A DNA stretch of 64,000 bases from Psococerastis gibbosa (lineage: Eukaryota > Arthropoda > Insecta > Psocodea > Psocidae): assembly GCA_963971405.1 (NCBI GenBank), contig OZ020486.1, forward strand, positions 22,529,419 to 22,593,418. The letters run 5' to 3'. Positions 36,633 to 47,246 of this stretch are shown here, in pieces. Numbering within the stretch: position 1 is the first letter of the stretch; the number at the start of each line of letters is the position of its first letter. The position numbers and the translations under genes are program-made. Under the pieces are notes generated by a model, which ran no database searches, was not told the origin of the DNA, and was given only the letters and a program-made list of their open reading frames with translations.

Positions 36633-36982
36633 TGGTTAAGTTAGATCAGTATCGTACTCATGGGGATTTACTATAATTAGTCTTAATTTTTTAATTTCTA
36701 CTTTTATATTGGTAGTTGATAGCCTGCAGGTACCTTCCCGAAGAAGGGTAGGCAAGCTTATACCGTACCGTACTTTGGTTCTGGCAGTAGATAGCAAGTT
36801 CAGGTGCGTAGCGCTGCTGCCAGTTCATTGCTAGAGCCATTGTGTCAGTCGCTCGGCAGCTCGACAACAGCGGGCAGTTCACCACAATTCGGTTTTGGAA
36901 GGCGCTGCACTCGTTCGTCAACATTTTCCCCGCGCGAACCGTATGCAAAGGTACGTACATCTATCTATGGGTCTATCTGTGC

Positions 36983-38395
36983 CTAATACGCAGACTTGAC
37001 TGTTATACATGCTGACTCAACAATATTAATTAAGAGGAGGAAAACACAGTCGATCTACATTATATACTTACATTACTCAATGTTTCGATTAAATGTTATT
37101 ATTATTATTATTATTATTATATTTATTCAGTCCCATAAACATTACATAGTGATACATAGGTATTGCCACAGGCCAAGGCCGTGCGTGGCTAGTTAAAGGG
37201 ATGTTAGTCAAGCTTAAAAATAAAGTTAGTTAAAAAAAAAAAATTAAAATTAATTAAAGATTACGTTAGGTTAGGTTAGTTGCTTATTTTCTAAAAGTTC
37301 ACAGTGCACTCAATAAAATTGTCCTTGATGCTGATTAGTTTAATATTGAAAAGAATTGAAATAAGTAAATGAATGAATGGAATCTTATTGGAAGGGGAGG
37401 GGGGGGGGGAGTTGAAAATTACATATTCTTAAAAGAGATTCAAGTGCTGGGAAGCTTTGGTTATAAATACTCGTAGGCTTTTACCATCCTTCAAGTTTCT
37501 GGGCAGATCATTATAGATAGAGAGTGCCTTGTATTGCGCTGTATTTTTAGTTTTACTTGTTCTTGGTTTTTCGTGCAGTAGGGGTTTTCTCTCTTTATAT
37601 CTTGTGCCATGTTCGTGGGAGACTTCGGGATGCAGGCCTAAAAGCTTATTTTTGTATAACTGTATTAGAGATTGTTTGGTAAATATTTTATTGATGGTTG
37701 GGACTTTGGCAATATGAAAAAGCTCTTCAGTGGGGAATAATTTAGGCTTTTTGTACATAATTTTAAGGATTTTCTTTTGAATTTTAATTAGCCGTTCAAG
37801 TTCATTTTTATATGAAGCCCCCCATGCTATAATCCCATATTGTAAGTGTGACTGTATTAAAGCAAAGTATATGGCTCTCAGTAAGTGTTCATCAACTATA
37901 TTCCTAACTTGGACGAATTTGTAAATAGATTTTCTAAGTTTCAATATAAGGGTATTAATTTGTTCCTGCCAGTTTAGTTTTTTGTCTATTATCAAACCAA
38001 GATATTTTGCGCTATCTACTCTTTGGATTCCCTCAATTCGGTAGTTGTCAGTTTGTATGTTGGTTTGTGAATTAGTGAACTCTATATAATACGTTTTTTT
38101 TAAGTTTAGAGTAAGTAAATTGTCATTCATCCATGATTTTACAATTTTCAGATCATTGTTTGCAGACTCATATAGCTCGGCTCTTGTGGAGCCTCTGCAT
38201 ATTAGTATCGTATCATCCGCATGTGATGTGATGTAAATGTTTAAATTAAAGGTTCCGCAGGTATATCTTCTATCTATGCTATTGCCTAATACGACGGCTT
38301 GACTGTTATAGGCTACTGTAATTAAAAGGAGGAAAACATAGTCGGTCTGCACTATATATGTACATACATTGTTCAATATTTCGATTACATTTTTA
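36983..38395. repeat. Direct repeats (about 105-115 bp) flanking a LINE fragment
   Basis: 36983-37095 and 38287-38395 are diverged direct repeats sharing CTTGACTGTTATA, AGGAGGAAAACA, AGTCG, CTACATTATATAC/CTGCACTATATATG and TTTCGATTA. The minus-strand LINE remnant lies exactly between them. Either an unusually long target duplication or a pre-existing tandem duplication that received the insert. Confidence 0.65.
37100..38283 (-). pseudogene. 5'-truncated LINE with reverse-transcriptase C-terminus
   Basis: Open frame on the minus strand through to a stop at 37429. The catalytic block reads SHADDTILICRG (His in place of the usual Tyr before ADD), then NLKKTYYIEF, the SAKYLGLIIDKKLNWQEQI block and a QYGIIAWG block, ending ALSIYNDLPRNLKDGKSLR: the order of the thumb and connector of jockey/CR1-like LINE reverse transcriptases. 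Endonuclease and fingers are missing; similarity begins at about 38283. The 3' untranslated part runs to an (ATT)n tract near 37097-37121, which serves as the element's tail. Uninterrupted reading suggests a fairly young insertion. Confidence 0.85.
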
Positions 38396-39647
38396 CTTTA
38401 GCCAACATACATAGGTTAGCCTACGTGAGTTTAAGAGTGGAAGCTTTAGCCTAAGGCCTTGCCTATACCTAATTTTGAGAAATTTCATTTCTTTTTAAAT
38501 GATGCGTATCATGGTAAGAAGAACGTACTGTACAGGGTATAGTTCCCATTTACGAAGTGAACGATTATAATAATATGCAATACAAAAAATATGTAGTCTA
38601 ATTACAATATATAAATATATTATATGATCAAACCAACCCTGGAGTGGTACTGGGCGCCTTTTGGTAGGCCTATATATATATATTTATTCCGATGCCTATA
38701 GTTACCTCTAATAGGCTACTTAGCTGCTTGTTTTGTTTTTGCAACACAAATCTCTTTCTCGCATACAGAGGAAATGTTTCATAGCGCCTATGGTTTTTCA
38801 TGTGATAGTTAGTAAATCATGCGACTTGATGGGACTGTTCCCACCATCGCTTGAAAATAAGTCGTGGAAAGGAATCCTGCATTGCACTATACTGTACACT
38901 GTACACGGTACTCGTATGCATTGGTAGATCACTTAGATGGCGGTGCCACCCAGTATTTCTTCCATATACTTTCCAAGCAATGGTACGGCCAGGCTTATTA
39001 GGATTTGGATACCTTTATAGTATGATGAATATTATATTAATATATCTATATAGATATAGGCTAAACGTAGGTACGCAATTTTAGTTTGACAACAATATCT
39101 AGGCATACTCAGCATATGAATATACCATTTTTTGGCCTGCAAGACGTTTATTATTTTCCGTACAATCTATATCATATCACGATTTTGCGCCTTTTTCTTA
39201 AAAACGTCCTATTGCCAGCACACCCACTTTGGAGGTCGTGATGGTAATTCCCGCATGAGGCAATTACAATTGGATGGGGAGGCATTAAACCTAGAGCAAC
39301 AGACCGCAAGAGAGTCCCTCAGATAAATTGGAGGGGTTGAATGATCGTACATATAGTATATATACAGATTACAGGCAACAGACATGTGGCTATTTATCTT
39401 TAAGCGAAAGTGCATCCGGTCATACCTGCAAACTTTGGCAAGTTGAGGCCCAGAGATGGGTATTGAGGGGATGGAGTTGCCTTTGTGTGTAATTTTCATT
39501 TTTAATAGGGTAGTATAACTAGTATCGTACGGTACTCGACGCAATACAAACCACAATTCAAAAAATAATTTATAATTTTAACAATTTAGATAGCCTAGGT
39601 AGGTAGCCTATTGAGTATTCAGGCATCTACTGTACATGTATACCCGC
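38396..39647. other. Intergenic, nothing recognised
   Basis: AT-rich, with several TAGGCCTA and GTACGGTA-like words; no repeat pair or coding region identified. Confidence 0.45.
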
Positions 39648-39650
39648 TAA

Positions 39651-40120
39651 GGCGCTTATTCCACCAACGTCAATAGTGATAGTAAATGTAGTATTGACGG
39701 CAATTTGAATTTTACTCTATGCCATGATTAAAATTGATCAATGATCATAGAGTAAAATCACTCGCTGCAAACAATAACAAACTAAAATGGCGTCATGGAA
39801 TTTGTTAAGTACAAAAATTTTAATAGATTGTTTATAAAACAGTTTTCATCCATTAAACAGATCGGTGAAGGTCGATCTTACTTTGGATCTCCTACTATTA
39901 TTAGGTTTAATCAAAAATAATAAGTGTACGAAGAAAACAAATACAAACAAAATTTCAAAAAACAAATGCGCCAAATTTCAAAAATTTGGCGCATACGTGT
40001 CATTAGAAGAAAAGTGGTCATTAGTTGAAAAACATGTGGAATGGCGTGTATCAATGAAAAATTGGAATGTCCGTCAATACTACATTTACTATCACTATTG
40101 ACGTTGGTGGAATAAGCGCC
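39651..40120. mobile_element. Modular MITE, long 470-bp variant
   Basis: Ends GGCGCTTATTCCACCAACGT and the complement, like the compact element at 4793, but with the core of the 12005/13431 group (TCTATGCCATGATTAAAATT, AAATGGCGTCATGGAATTTG). Flanks TAA/TTA. It holds about 240 extra bases not seen in the others, with an open plus-strand frame (39865-40101) beginning with leucine-rich DLTLDLLLLLGL and a basic stretch. This could be a scrap of a transposase gene; no catalytic motif is visible. Confidence 0.75.
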
Positions 40121-40575
40121 TTAACAGTGCGTGCAACAGAAAAGCTGGAGCTATTCACGACCCGATAAGTTGGCCCACGATTCAGCTGACGCAGCAACTT
40201 GATTCCCATTATCATAATCGGTACCTAAGCCTATCTAGTTATGGGAAATCAATAGGACATTTCTTCAGAACTGACCCCTTCCTTTTGCCGCATTGGCTGA
40301 CACCTATGCCGAACTTTAATTCTATATGGATTATTATTTGATTATTTGACGATTTTACTTTATACTTTCTTGTCGATTGTACTATAGTATAATATTGTAT
40401 AATTTAACTGAAATATATGTTTTTCCTAAAATTGTAACTTTACTTTCCTAAATGAATGACATCATTTAGACTACAGCAGCAGTCACTAAAAAACAGTAAC
40501 TTATTAAGTTATATTTTAAGTTAATTTATTTTAAAAAAAAATTCCCCGACCCTCTTCCCGGGGGTTGACATAGTC

Positions 40576-40907
40576 CAGAGGTTCCCTAACCTTTTTGGAT
40601 CCGGTGCCCTTTTTTACAGGGGTTTAACAGCTAATGCATATTCAGTTCCTACATGTACATGTAGGCCTGCAAAAGAGCATATCCTACCTACCCTAACAAA
40701 ATTCAACTTCACAAATATACATACAATAAATAACCATTGGCGGGAAAGTAAAATTAATTTCAATTATAAAAAAATGAAATACTTTTATAGTTTTAAATGA
40801 TCGTTATTTATGTTTTACCTAGTTTAAATTCCCATGGCGCCGCGGTGCCCCTAGCGAGATGTCGCGGAGCTCTTAGGGCACCGCGGTGTACAGTTTGGGA
40901 ACCACTG
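40576..40907. mobile_element. hAT-type MITE, CAGAGGTTCCC ends
   Basis: Ends CAGAGGTTCCCTAACCTTTT and the complement of CAGTGGTTCCCAAACTGTAC; flanks ACATAGTC and TCATAGTC (7 of 8 match). Internal GGTGCCC / GGGCACC also pairs. Non-coding. Confidence 0.8.
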
Positions 40908-41559
40908 TCATAGTCTATAGTTTGTACTAACACTCTCTTGTTGCTGCTGCAGAACCAAAGGGGCCCAAATTTCTCCTTGGCCCAAGGCCCAGCACTGATG
41001 TTGTCTGAGGCCCTGTATTTATATACCGTAATACTATAGGTAGCGAGTCCTATGGGCCCACACCGTGGCCTGGGACTGTGTCAAACCATACTACTACTAC
41101 TATAGGTAGCTAGAGTCAGGAATTTTTGAGAGGCAATAAAACTCGCCCTCTTCCACTGTTGATTGAATTTAATTAATTAATTTAATTTCTCTGTTTCTGT
41201 TCTCCGTTCAACCTGATGACGATGACTTAGTGCCGAAACTGGTAGTTCATTACAATGGATTTTATTTGTGGACTAAGCAATGTTATTTTAATTCATTTCA
41301 TTATGCCTACGTACCACCAATTCACGGAAGAATAATAAATAATAAATAAATAAGCTTATGTGTTGCCAACAGACAAAGTACAAAAACGACATAACTTACA
41401 ACATAAAACAAGCAGTCAAATTGGGAAGGAGGAGAAAAAAAAACATCTTATCGATTTATGAAACGAATAGCACCTATGCACGTAAAATAAATACCTACCA
41501 TACAATACAATACAAGTGTGTACGAGTAGCCATAGTTCATATGATGACTGACATGTATG
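40908..41559. other. Intergenic, nothing recognised
   Basis: No repeat pair or gene identified. Contains short AT-rich simple sequence (AATAAATAAT) near 41330. Confidence 0.4.
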
Positions 41560-41655
41560 ACTACAAGCGGTTCCCGGCGCAGCCTTCGCCTCCGCCTCCG
41601 CCGCTTGCGCCTGCCGCGGGCGGCAGCTCGGCCTTCAGCCTCGCGGTCACTGCTC
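41560..41655. other. Isolated GC-rich, CpG-rich patch
   Basis: About 95 bp of mostly G+C within AT-rich surroundings. The plus frame reads FPAQPSPPPPPLAPAAGG and ends in a stop at 41664. It could be a fragment of an exon or a transposon edge; there is no pyrimidine-rich acceptor upstream. Function unknown. Confidence 0.4.
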
Positions 41656-41689
41656 ATGTAAATTAATTGTGGTCACACACAACACACAC

Positions 41690-42030
41690 GCAGCACCAAC
41701 TGTCGGGAGCACAGTCTGCCACTAGATGTCAGTTGATGTCGGTTGGCGATGGTAGCGCCAACTGTCGGGATAAACGAAAATTAAATGTAGCGCAGTCTGC
41801 CGCTAGATGTCGTTTGATGTCGGCAGTACCAGCAGCCATGTACACGCACCAATGTAAAATATTCCAAAATCAAATTACAAAAACATTCTCCAGCGGATGA
41901 AAGTGTTAATTTAAACCATCTTCGAACCTCCTTGAACACACACAACAATATTCATCATAATCGGTCCAGTCGTTTGAGAGGAGGTCCGGAACATACACAC
42001 GGACAGTCGAAATATACAGTATATATTAAG
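41690..42030 (+). repeat. Tandem duplication plus LINE-like 3' end
   Basis: CCAACTGTCGGGA followed by GCAGTCTGCCRCTAGATGTC-like sequence occurs twice (41697 and 41758). At 41935-42010 the words ATAATCGGTCCAGTCGTTTG, GGAGGTCCGGAACATACACA resemble the 3' ends of RTE-like LINEs. No coding frame remains. Confidence 0.45.
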
Positions 42031-42225
42031 ATATGACTGGACTGAAAGAACATATAAAACGTTACCCCCATGTGACCGTTCGTTTGTAATATATGTTATA
42101 GTAATATTATTTAGCGAAACCGGCGAGTAACGTACGGGAGTAACGTACGGGAGTAACGTACGGGAGTAACCAATTACGGTACTTATGGTCCGAGTTTTCC
42201 ATCATACTATAGCTATGCTCTATAC

Positions 42226-42783
42226 CAGTGGTTCTTAAACGTTTTGTGGCTGCGACCCCTTTTGATATTCCGGCCTGGTTTCGCGACCTTCATGCAAGAA
42301 AAAACACTCTAAGTACCTCATACGTTCATGGCTCATACGACTGTGAAGCTGAATTTTCTGCAATAGTTACTATTAAAACCAAAAAGAGAATCTGCCTGCA
42401 AACCTAGGACCACAACTTAACGTACAAAGCAAGTTCATCCATCTCACTGATTTGATCCTTTTTATTATATTCATACTTTTAGTTCTCAAAATTATACAAT
42501 AGGAGTATTCACTCTGTTGGTAGGAAAGGGAAAATGGGAAATAGAGAAATATCTCAGCATGAGGATACCTCCGCCAACCATAACTGGATGTATACCTCCA
42601 ACGTTTCTTTGCCTTTTGCTATTAACTTGTGAACATCTGCTATTTTCCCACAGATTCCTACTTTCCCTTAGGGTAAACCAAACACAGTGAATACCCCTAA
42701 TAGGTACATCTTAGCGTAATTTTTTTTTTTTTTTTTTTTTTTAAATTTCTTTAATCTCGCGACCCGCAGTTTAAGAACCACTG
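42226..42783. mobile_element. hAT-type element, 558 bp, perfect 8-bp duplication
   Basis: Ends CAGTGGTTCTTAAAC and GTTTAAGAACCACTG (with one base offset), followed inside by GCGACCCC / CGCGACCCGC. CTCTATAC occurs immediately on both sides (42218-42225, 42784-42791). Internal poly-T near 42720. No transposase frame, so non-autonomous. Confidence 0.9.
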
Positions 42784-43399
42784 CTCTATACTATAGATTA
42801 TATATAGCTGCACATTCGTAGCAGCCTAATTAATAAATAATAACGTTCGCAGGCTTGTTCTAAATTATATATTACTTAAGTTGCAACGAACTTACCAGCG
42901 ACACATGTATAGTGGATAACTGACCTATCATCTGCTAAATTGGAACATGAGTGGGCAATTTCCAATTTACAGACATATACGAGAGCTTGTTATGTGACAC
43001 GGTACACAGGGCTGCCTGCAACTTGTAATTTAACATGGAAGCACACATGTCAGTTTGCTATGAGGAACCCGGCGAATGGTTGCCATGTCGTATCGGATTT
43101 TCATTGAGCTTTGATGAGACTAAATTCAATTTGTGAAGATTAATTGAGCAGATTACATAGCAACATTCGTGAAAATCAAAATAAAGTGCACACAACAGCG
43201 GCATAGCTTTGATTTAAGCTGTTGCCTGTTTCCATGGAGTAAAAAAATAAAATAAAATGATATAAAAATCAATGGCTTAATTGCCGGCTGGGAATAACCC
43301 TGAATCCAACACTTTGATGCATCAACTGAAAATTTTCCATCGGTTTTTTCAATATAAAAGTTCATTTTTCTTCCTGAGGAACAGGAAGAAAAAATAAAG

Positions 43400-43953
43400 C
43401 AGCAGCCCGATCATGGTTATTTGGGATTATTATAATACCAGGGTTTATTCAATTGTTTTAAACAAATAGCAGCAAAATGTGTGCGAAATTCCAATTGACA
43501 AATTAATATTTTTGGTGAGTTTTCAATTTTTTCTCCCTTAAGCGGCTATACTTGTCAATATTTCGTCATTGTGCATCAATAATTGATGAGATGACATAGA
43601 GTAAAGAAAAATTCTCATCAATTACGGTATTGAAGAAAAATTGACAAGTGGAATAGCCACCTCAGATGTATATAGACACTTTAATTAAAATATATAAGTT
43701 ATTTCAAAATTCTACCTGTACATTTTAATGTTTATTAGTATTTCCTTCAGGCAACAAATCCCTTATATTCCAATCATTTATTAATTTGAATTTTGGATGA
43801 ACATAGCGGATAGCTTACCACTTTATAGAAGTGGAAAAAAGAGAAAATTTGGGAAAATTCAAGTGCTACCGTACTTAAACAATCAAAACAAAAAACTATA
43901 TTATTCATTATTCTAACATTCTGAACGGTGATAAATTAATATGGGGCCGCAGC
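43400..43953 (-). mobile_element. CAGCGGCCCG-family element, long copy, with nested MITE
   Basis: Homologous in reverse orientation to 53339-53717 (TTCAATTGTTTTAAACAAA; TTTTTTCTCCCTTA; ACATTTTAATGTTTATTAGT). The left end CAGCAGCCCGATCATGG matches the family terminus. The right end (GGGGCCGCAG at about 43950) is less sure. A MITE is inserted at 43541-43661. Confidence 0.6.
43541..43661. mobile_element. Small MITE nested in the CAGCGGCCCG element
   Basis: 121-bp inverted repeat (AGCGGCTATACTTGTCAAT and the complement ATTGACAAGTGGAATAGCC). It interrupts CTCCCTTA^GATGT, a sequence that is continuous in the reverse copy near 53590. Flanks TTA (43538-43540) and TCA (43662-43664). The 3-bp duplication and the internal GACATAGAGTAAA word link it to the modular family. 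Confidence 0.75.
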
Positions 43954-45211
43954 ATGGGTTAAACCATTAATGTAATAATTTTACTGTTATAATGCTGTAA
44001 ATTATTATAACTTATAATATATTTATAGGCGATCTATTCTATTCTTTGTATATCCATGTCATCAGTATATACTGAAAATAAGTGATGAATTAATCGACCG
44101 CGCACGGCCACACTATGAAAATAAGACAGTTGAGGGAGAGAGATAAAGCGTCTATTTGATTAGTAATGCATTAGGCGAGGGTGAGTCATGCACCCAAGGT
44201 ACACACAAATGCCTTGTTGCTGGCCTCGCCAGTCGTCATGCAAATTTACATTGCATCCCTTACACTTGGCGGTCGGATGATGCAGGCAGGATACGGAATT
44301 AGAGAAATTCAATTATTCACTGGTGCACTTAAAAATTTACCGGGCAATAATAATTTATTGCTACTGCCGGAGTGACATTTCTCAATGCCTCTGGCATTCA
44401 ACTGGATGCTTTAAAAAAAGATAATTTCAAGGGCATCAGACGCATGATGACGTATATTGATCAAAACGTTGCTATTTAGTATATATTTAGGGTCCATACG
44501 TTCAGTAGTGGGAAGGGAAACAAGACTCAAAAGGGTGTGGAGTGTGAATCAAAATTGATGGACTGATGTAGTGGCAGTGCATGATCAATTATAGGATAAA
44601 TAACAAGGCTTCCTTCAGAAGCCTTGCACCTGCTGCCATGGCGGGGTCCCCCCATATTAGTTTAAAGAATCCATCAGATGTGTTATGGGCCTACCATGAC
44701 TACTGACGGGTAGACCTCCTGAAGTGATAAAAGACTTGTAACAATGACTTAGAGATCAATTCTGAGACGACTCGAGACTACCGTACCAGAGAACTCGGAG
44801 AAAGAGAGAGTAGAGATGTTATTAGGGTAAGTGTTCTGTCATATTATATTATATATATTGTAGATGTTATATCAAGTATCCTTTATGATCATAGCCTCCC
44901 ATTTCAAATAGACCATAACACGGGGGAGAGCCCCCTCCCCCTCTATTTGTAATTATATGAATTTCTGTTTTTCGCTTCAGACCTCGTGGCGGCCCGGGCA
45001 AAAGGGACAATGTCCTTCTATATTGACTTTTTACTATTTTTTGTTTTGTGTATAAATAAAATAATAATGTGATATATTCTTAAGGATCATTGTTCATGAA
45101 AGACCCTCTCGGAAAATTCTTGGCTGCGGCTATTGTATAGCTCGCAAATAGGTAAGGGAAAGTTTGATTACCTATTATTATTGATATCCTTGTCCAGGGG
45201 ATACTGGGCAA
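43954..45211. other. Intergenic, fragments only
   Basis: Holds a small hairpin (AAGGCTTCC...GGAAGCCTT-like, about 44608-44628) and a C-rich hAT-like scrap near 44925-45000. No coding region found. Confidence 0.4.
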
Positions 45212-45215
45212 GGAA

Positions 45216-45293
<78 letters not shown>

Positions 45294-45307
45294 AAGAAAG
45301 AAAGAAA
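45212..45307. repeat. (GAAA)n microsatellite
   Basis: About 95 bp of AAAG/GAAA units with a short GAGAGAGA interruption near 45282. Simple sequence. Confidence 0.95.
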
Positions 45308-45373
45308 TTTAAAAATTCAACAGTATAGTTTATGGTTTATGGTCCCTCCTGAAAAATGTCTGTTTTTGCGCCC

Positions 45374-45535
45374 CAGTGGGCCAATTATGGCGATTGGTAT
45401 TAACTTACTCCTCGGGTTAAAAGTGTAAAAACAAACAAATTTTGAATAGGACTTTCCGTTGTAAAATTATCTTGGTTACATTGTTAGTAACAGGGTATTA
45501 TATTAACCCCGGTATTAAAATCTGGTGGAGCCGCT
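45374..45535. mobile_element. CAGCGGCCCG-family MITE, short copy
   Basis: Left CAGTGGGCCAATTATGGCGA, right complement ending in GAGCCGCTG. Inside, TTAACCCCGGTATTAAAATC and a block ACAAACAAATTTTGAATAG shared with the copy at 50484. Confidence 0.7.
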
Positions 45536-46504
45536 GGTATAGGAAATAAGATTGGTTGCCACAGATTGACCGACTTAGTGAATTAATATAAAAATGAAGG
45601 GACCAGAATGTGTTCTTGTGTACTTTAATAGTGCAATAAGTTATCATTTATTAGAGAAGGAGAAACCGCCGTCCCGCGAAACCAGAGCCGAAAAGGATTT
45701 TTTGGTTTTTTGTAAGCTTCCTCATTATACCACGTACTGTCGTTTACCTCTAAAATGATGGCCAATATATTGTTGATCATAATATTTAAAAAAAAAACGG
45801 AGTATATTTCGCAGACTAGATTAAATTAATGCAATTTTGTCACAAAACTATTTTTTCCAAAGTATTTACAACTCCCGGTCACCCCCTTTAAGTAGCGCCT
45901 GCGGGTAAGCATGCACAGTAAGGGGTATTCTCAGCCATTTTCCTCAAAACTTTTACGTATGAGTCACACAATCACGCAATATTCTTTGAATCAATGTCAC
46001 AGACACGGCAATTAGGGGGACTTCTCACGAATATATGAGTTGTAAATAAAGGCATACCTATTGTAGTTCATTTTTTTTCAATGCATATTTCAATCAACAC
46101 GATCACTTACCATTACAATTAATAATGTTGGTTAAGTATGGGAAGTTGTTAGATTATTTAGGTAAGGTAACTGGTAAGCCCAAAGAAAGAATAGTGCAAG
46201 TCTACCAAGGCCTATCAGCCAGGATTCTACTGCTTCATCATGTAACTCCAGCCGTGAAAGTCTCTGTAATTCTGTAATTACATTTTATAAAAGCTATTAT
46301 GGTTGTACATGCCTTTTAACGAAACCAAAACGTTTCTTTCGCTGTGGCGCACATTTTTTTATTTAACGGTGAGAGCCCCTTTAGGCTACATAATTACCCA
46401 TTCATTGTTTCATGAATTCGTTTAATAAACAAATGTTTACACAAATATTTAAAAGGAAAATATTTTTACTTTAGACTAACGCTTTTTGTAAGTTTATTTT
46501 TTAT
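45536..46504. other. Intergenic, mostly unrecognised
   Basis: Contains a solo end of the 6039-type MITE (GGATTCTACTGCTTCATCAT at about 46223) and otherwise nothing identified. Confidence 0.4.
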
Positions 46505-46682
46505 TTTTTAAATAAGGTTAGCCGCGTGAAAACAATTTTATGAATGTATCCGATTAACCTCTTCAATCGCCTTACTAAGTAACCTAATAGGTACTTGTGT
46601 CGAGTTACGACACGTCTCCGATCGCAAGGTGTGAAGCAAAAGCACAAGTACAAGCGCGCTGCCACCCTGCCACCGAAGTCGC
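46505..46682 (-). repeat. SINE-A copy 3
   Basis: Minus-strand copy; plus strand reads AAGGTTAGCCGCGTG, CTCTTCAATCGCCTTACTAA, GAGTTACGACACGTCTCCGA and CCACCCTGCCACCGAAGTC. Lacks the AGACTCG segment (replaced by AAGCAAA). Confidence 0.75.
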
Positions 46683-47096
46683 TAAAGAAAATTCATGTCT
46701 CTCTGATGTATTCGCTATTCTGTCTAGAATCTTATAAATCTGCATTCTTTGAGAAGTTCCTCCTGGACTAAATGCTAAGAACATTTTAAAACTTCCAAGT
46801 AAAAAGACTTGGAGTAATGGACAATAACTCACTTTAGATTACTTTATGAACCTCGAATGTTAAAAAAAGTGTGTTCGACTTCAATTAGGAAAATATTTTT
46901 CGAGACAACGTTGCGGTTATTTTTTTTTATTTTGACAGCGGAGGATTTTTTAACCACCGTGACCAAAAAGTGCTGAGGGGCAGATTTTAATGAGATAATG
47001 GCTACGGTATGTCTTTCAATGAAGATTGAAAAAATAACATTGTTCAATATAACACACTTTTTACCCTCTTATGTCTTGAACCAATATTTAGAAATG

Positions 47097-47246
47097 CAGG
47101 GACGGATCCAGCAGTCCATTTGGGGTCAAAATAGGAAAAACGTCGATCTATTAAATCAGAGCGTAATAAATTAATTTACAATAGGTTTACCATATTTGGG
47201 GAGGGGGGGGGGCAGCTACCAACCTGCCCCCCTGTATCCGTCTACG
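47097..47246. mobile_element. hAT-type MITE, 150 bp, perfect 8-bp duplication
   Basis: Ends CAGGGACGGATCCAG and CTGTATCCGTCTACG, flanked by TAGAAATG on both sides (47089-47096, 47247-47254). Internal G-rich run. A truncated relative lies at 57721. Confidence 0.9.

Noticed and set aside
36691-36960. Minus-strand 89-codon frame with several cysteines
   Set aside because: No domain, no start context and no splice signals; composition matches neighbouring non-coding sequence.
37529-37717. Plus-strand open frame opposite the LINE reverse transcriptase
   Set aside because: It is the complement of the coding strand of the LINE fragment and shows no family features of its own.
40568-40915. Perfect 8-bp duplication claim for the 40576 element
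   Set aside because: Flanks are ACATAGTC and TCATAGTC; one base differs, so only 7 of 8 is claimed.
45212-45307. CRISPR-like or satellite array
   Set aside because: It is a simple tetranucleotide microsatellite without spacers.
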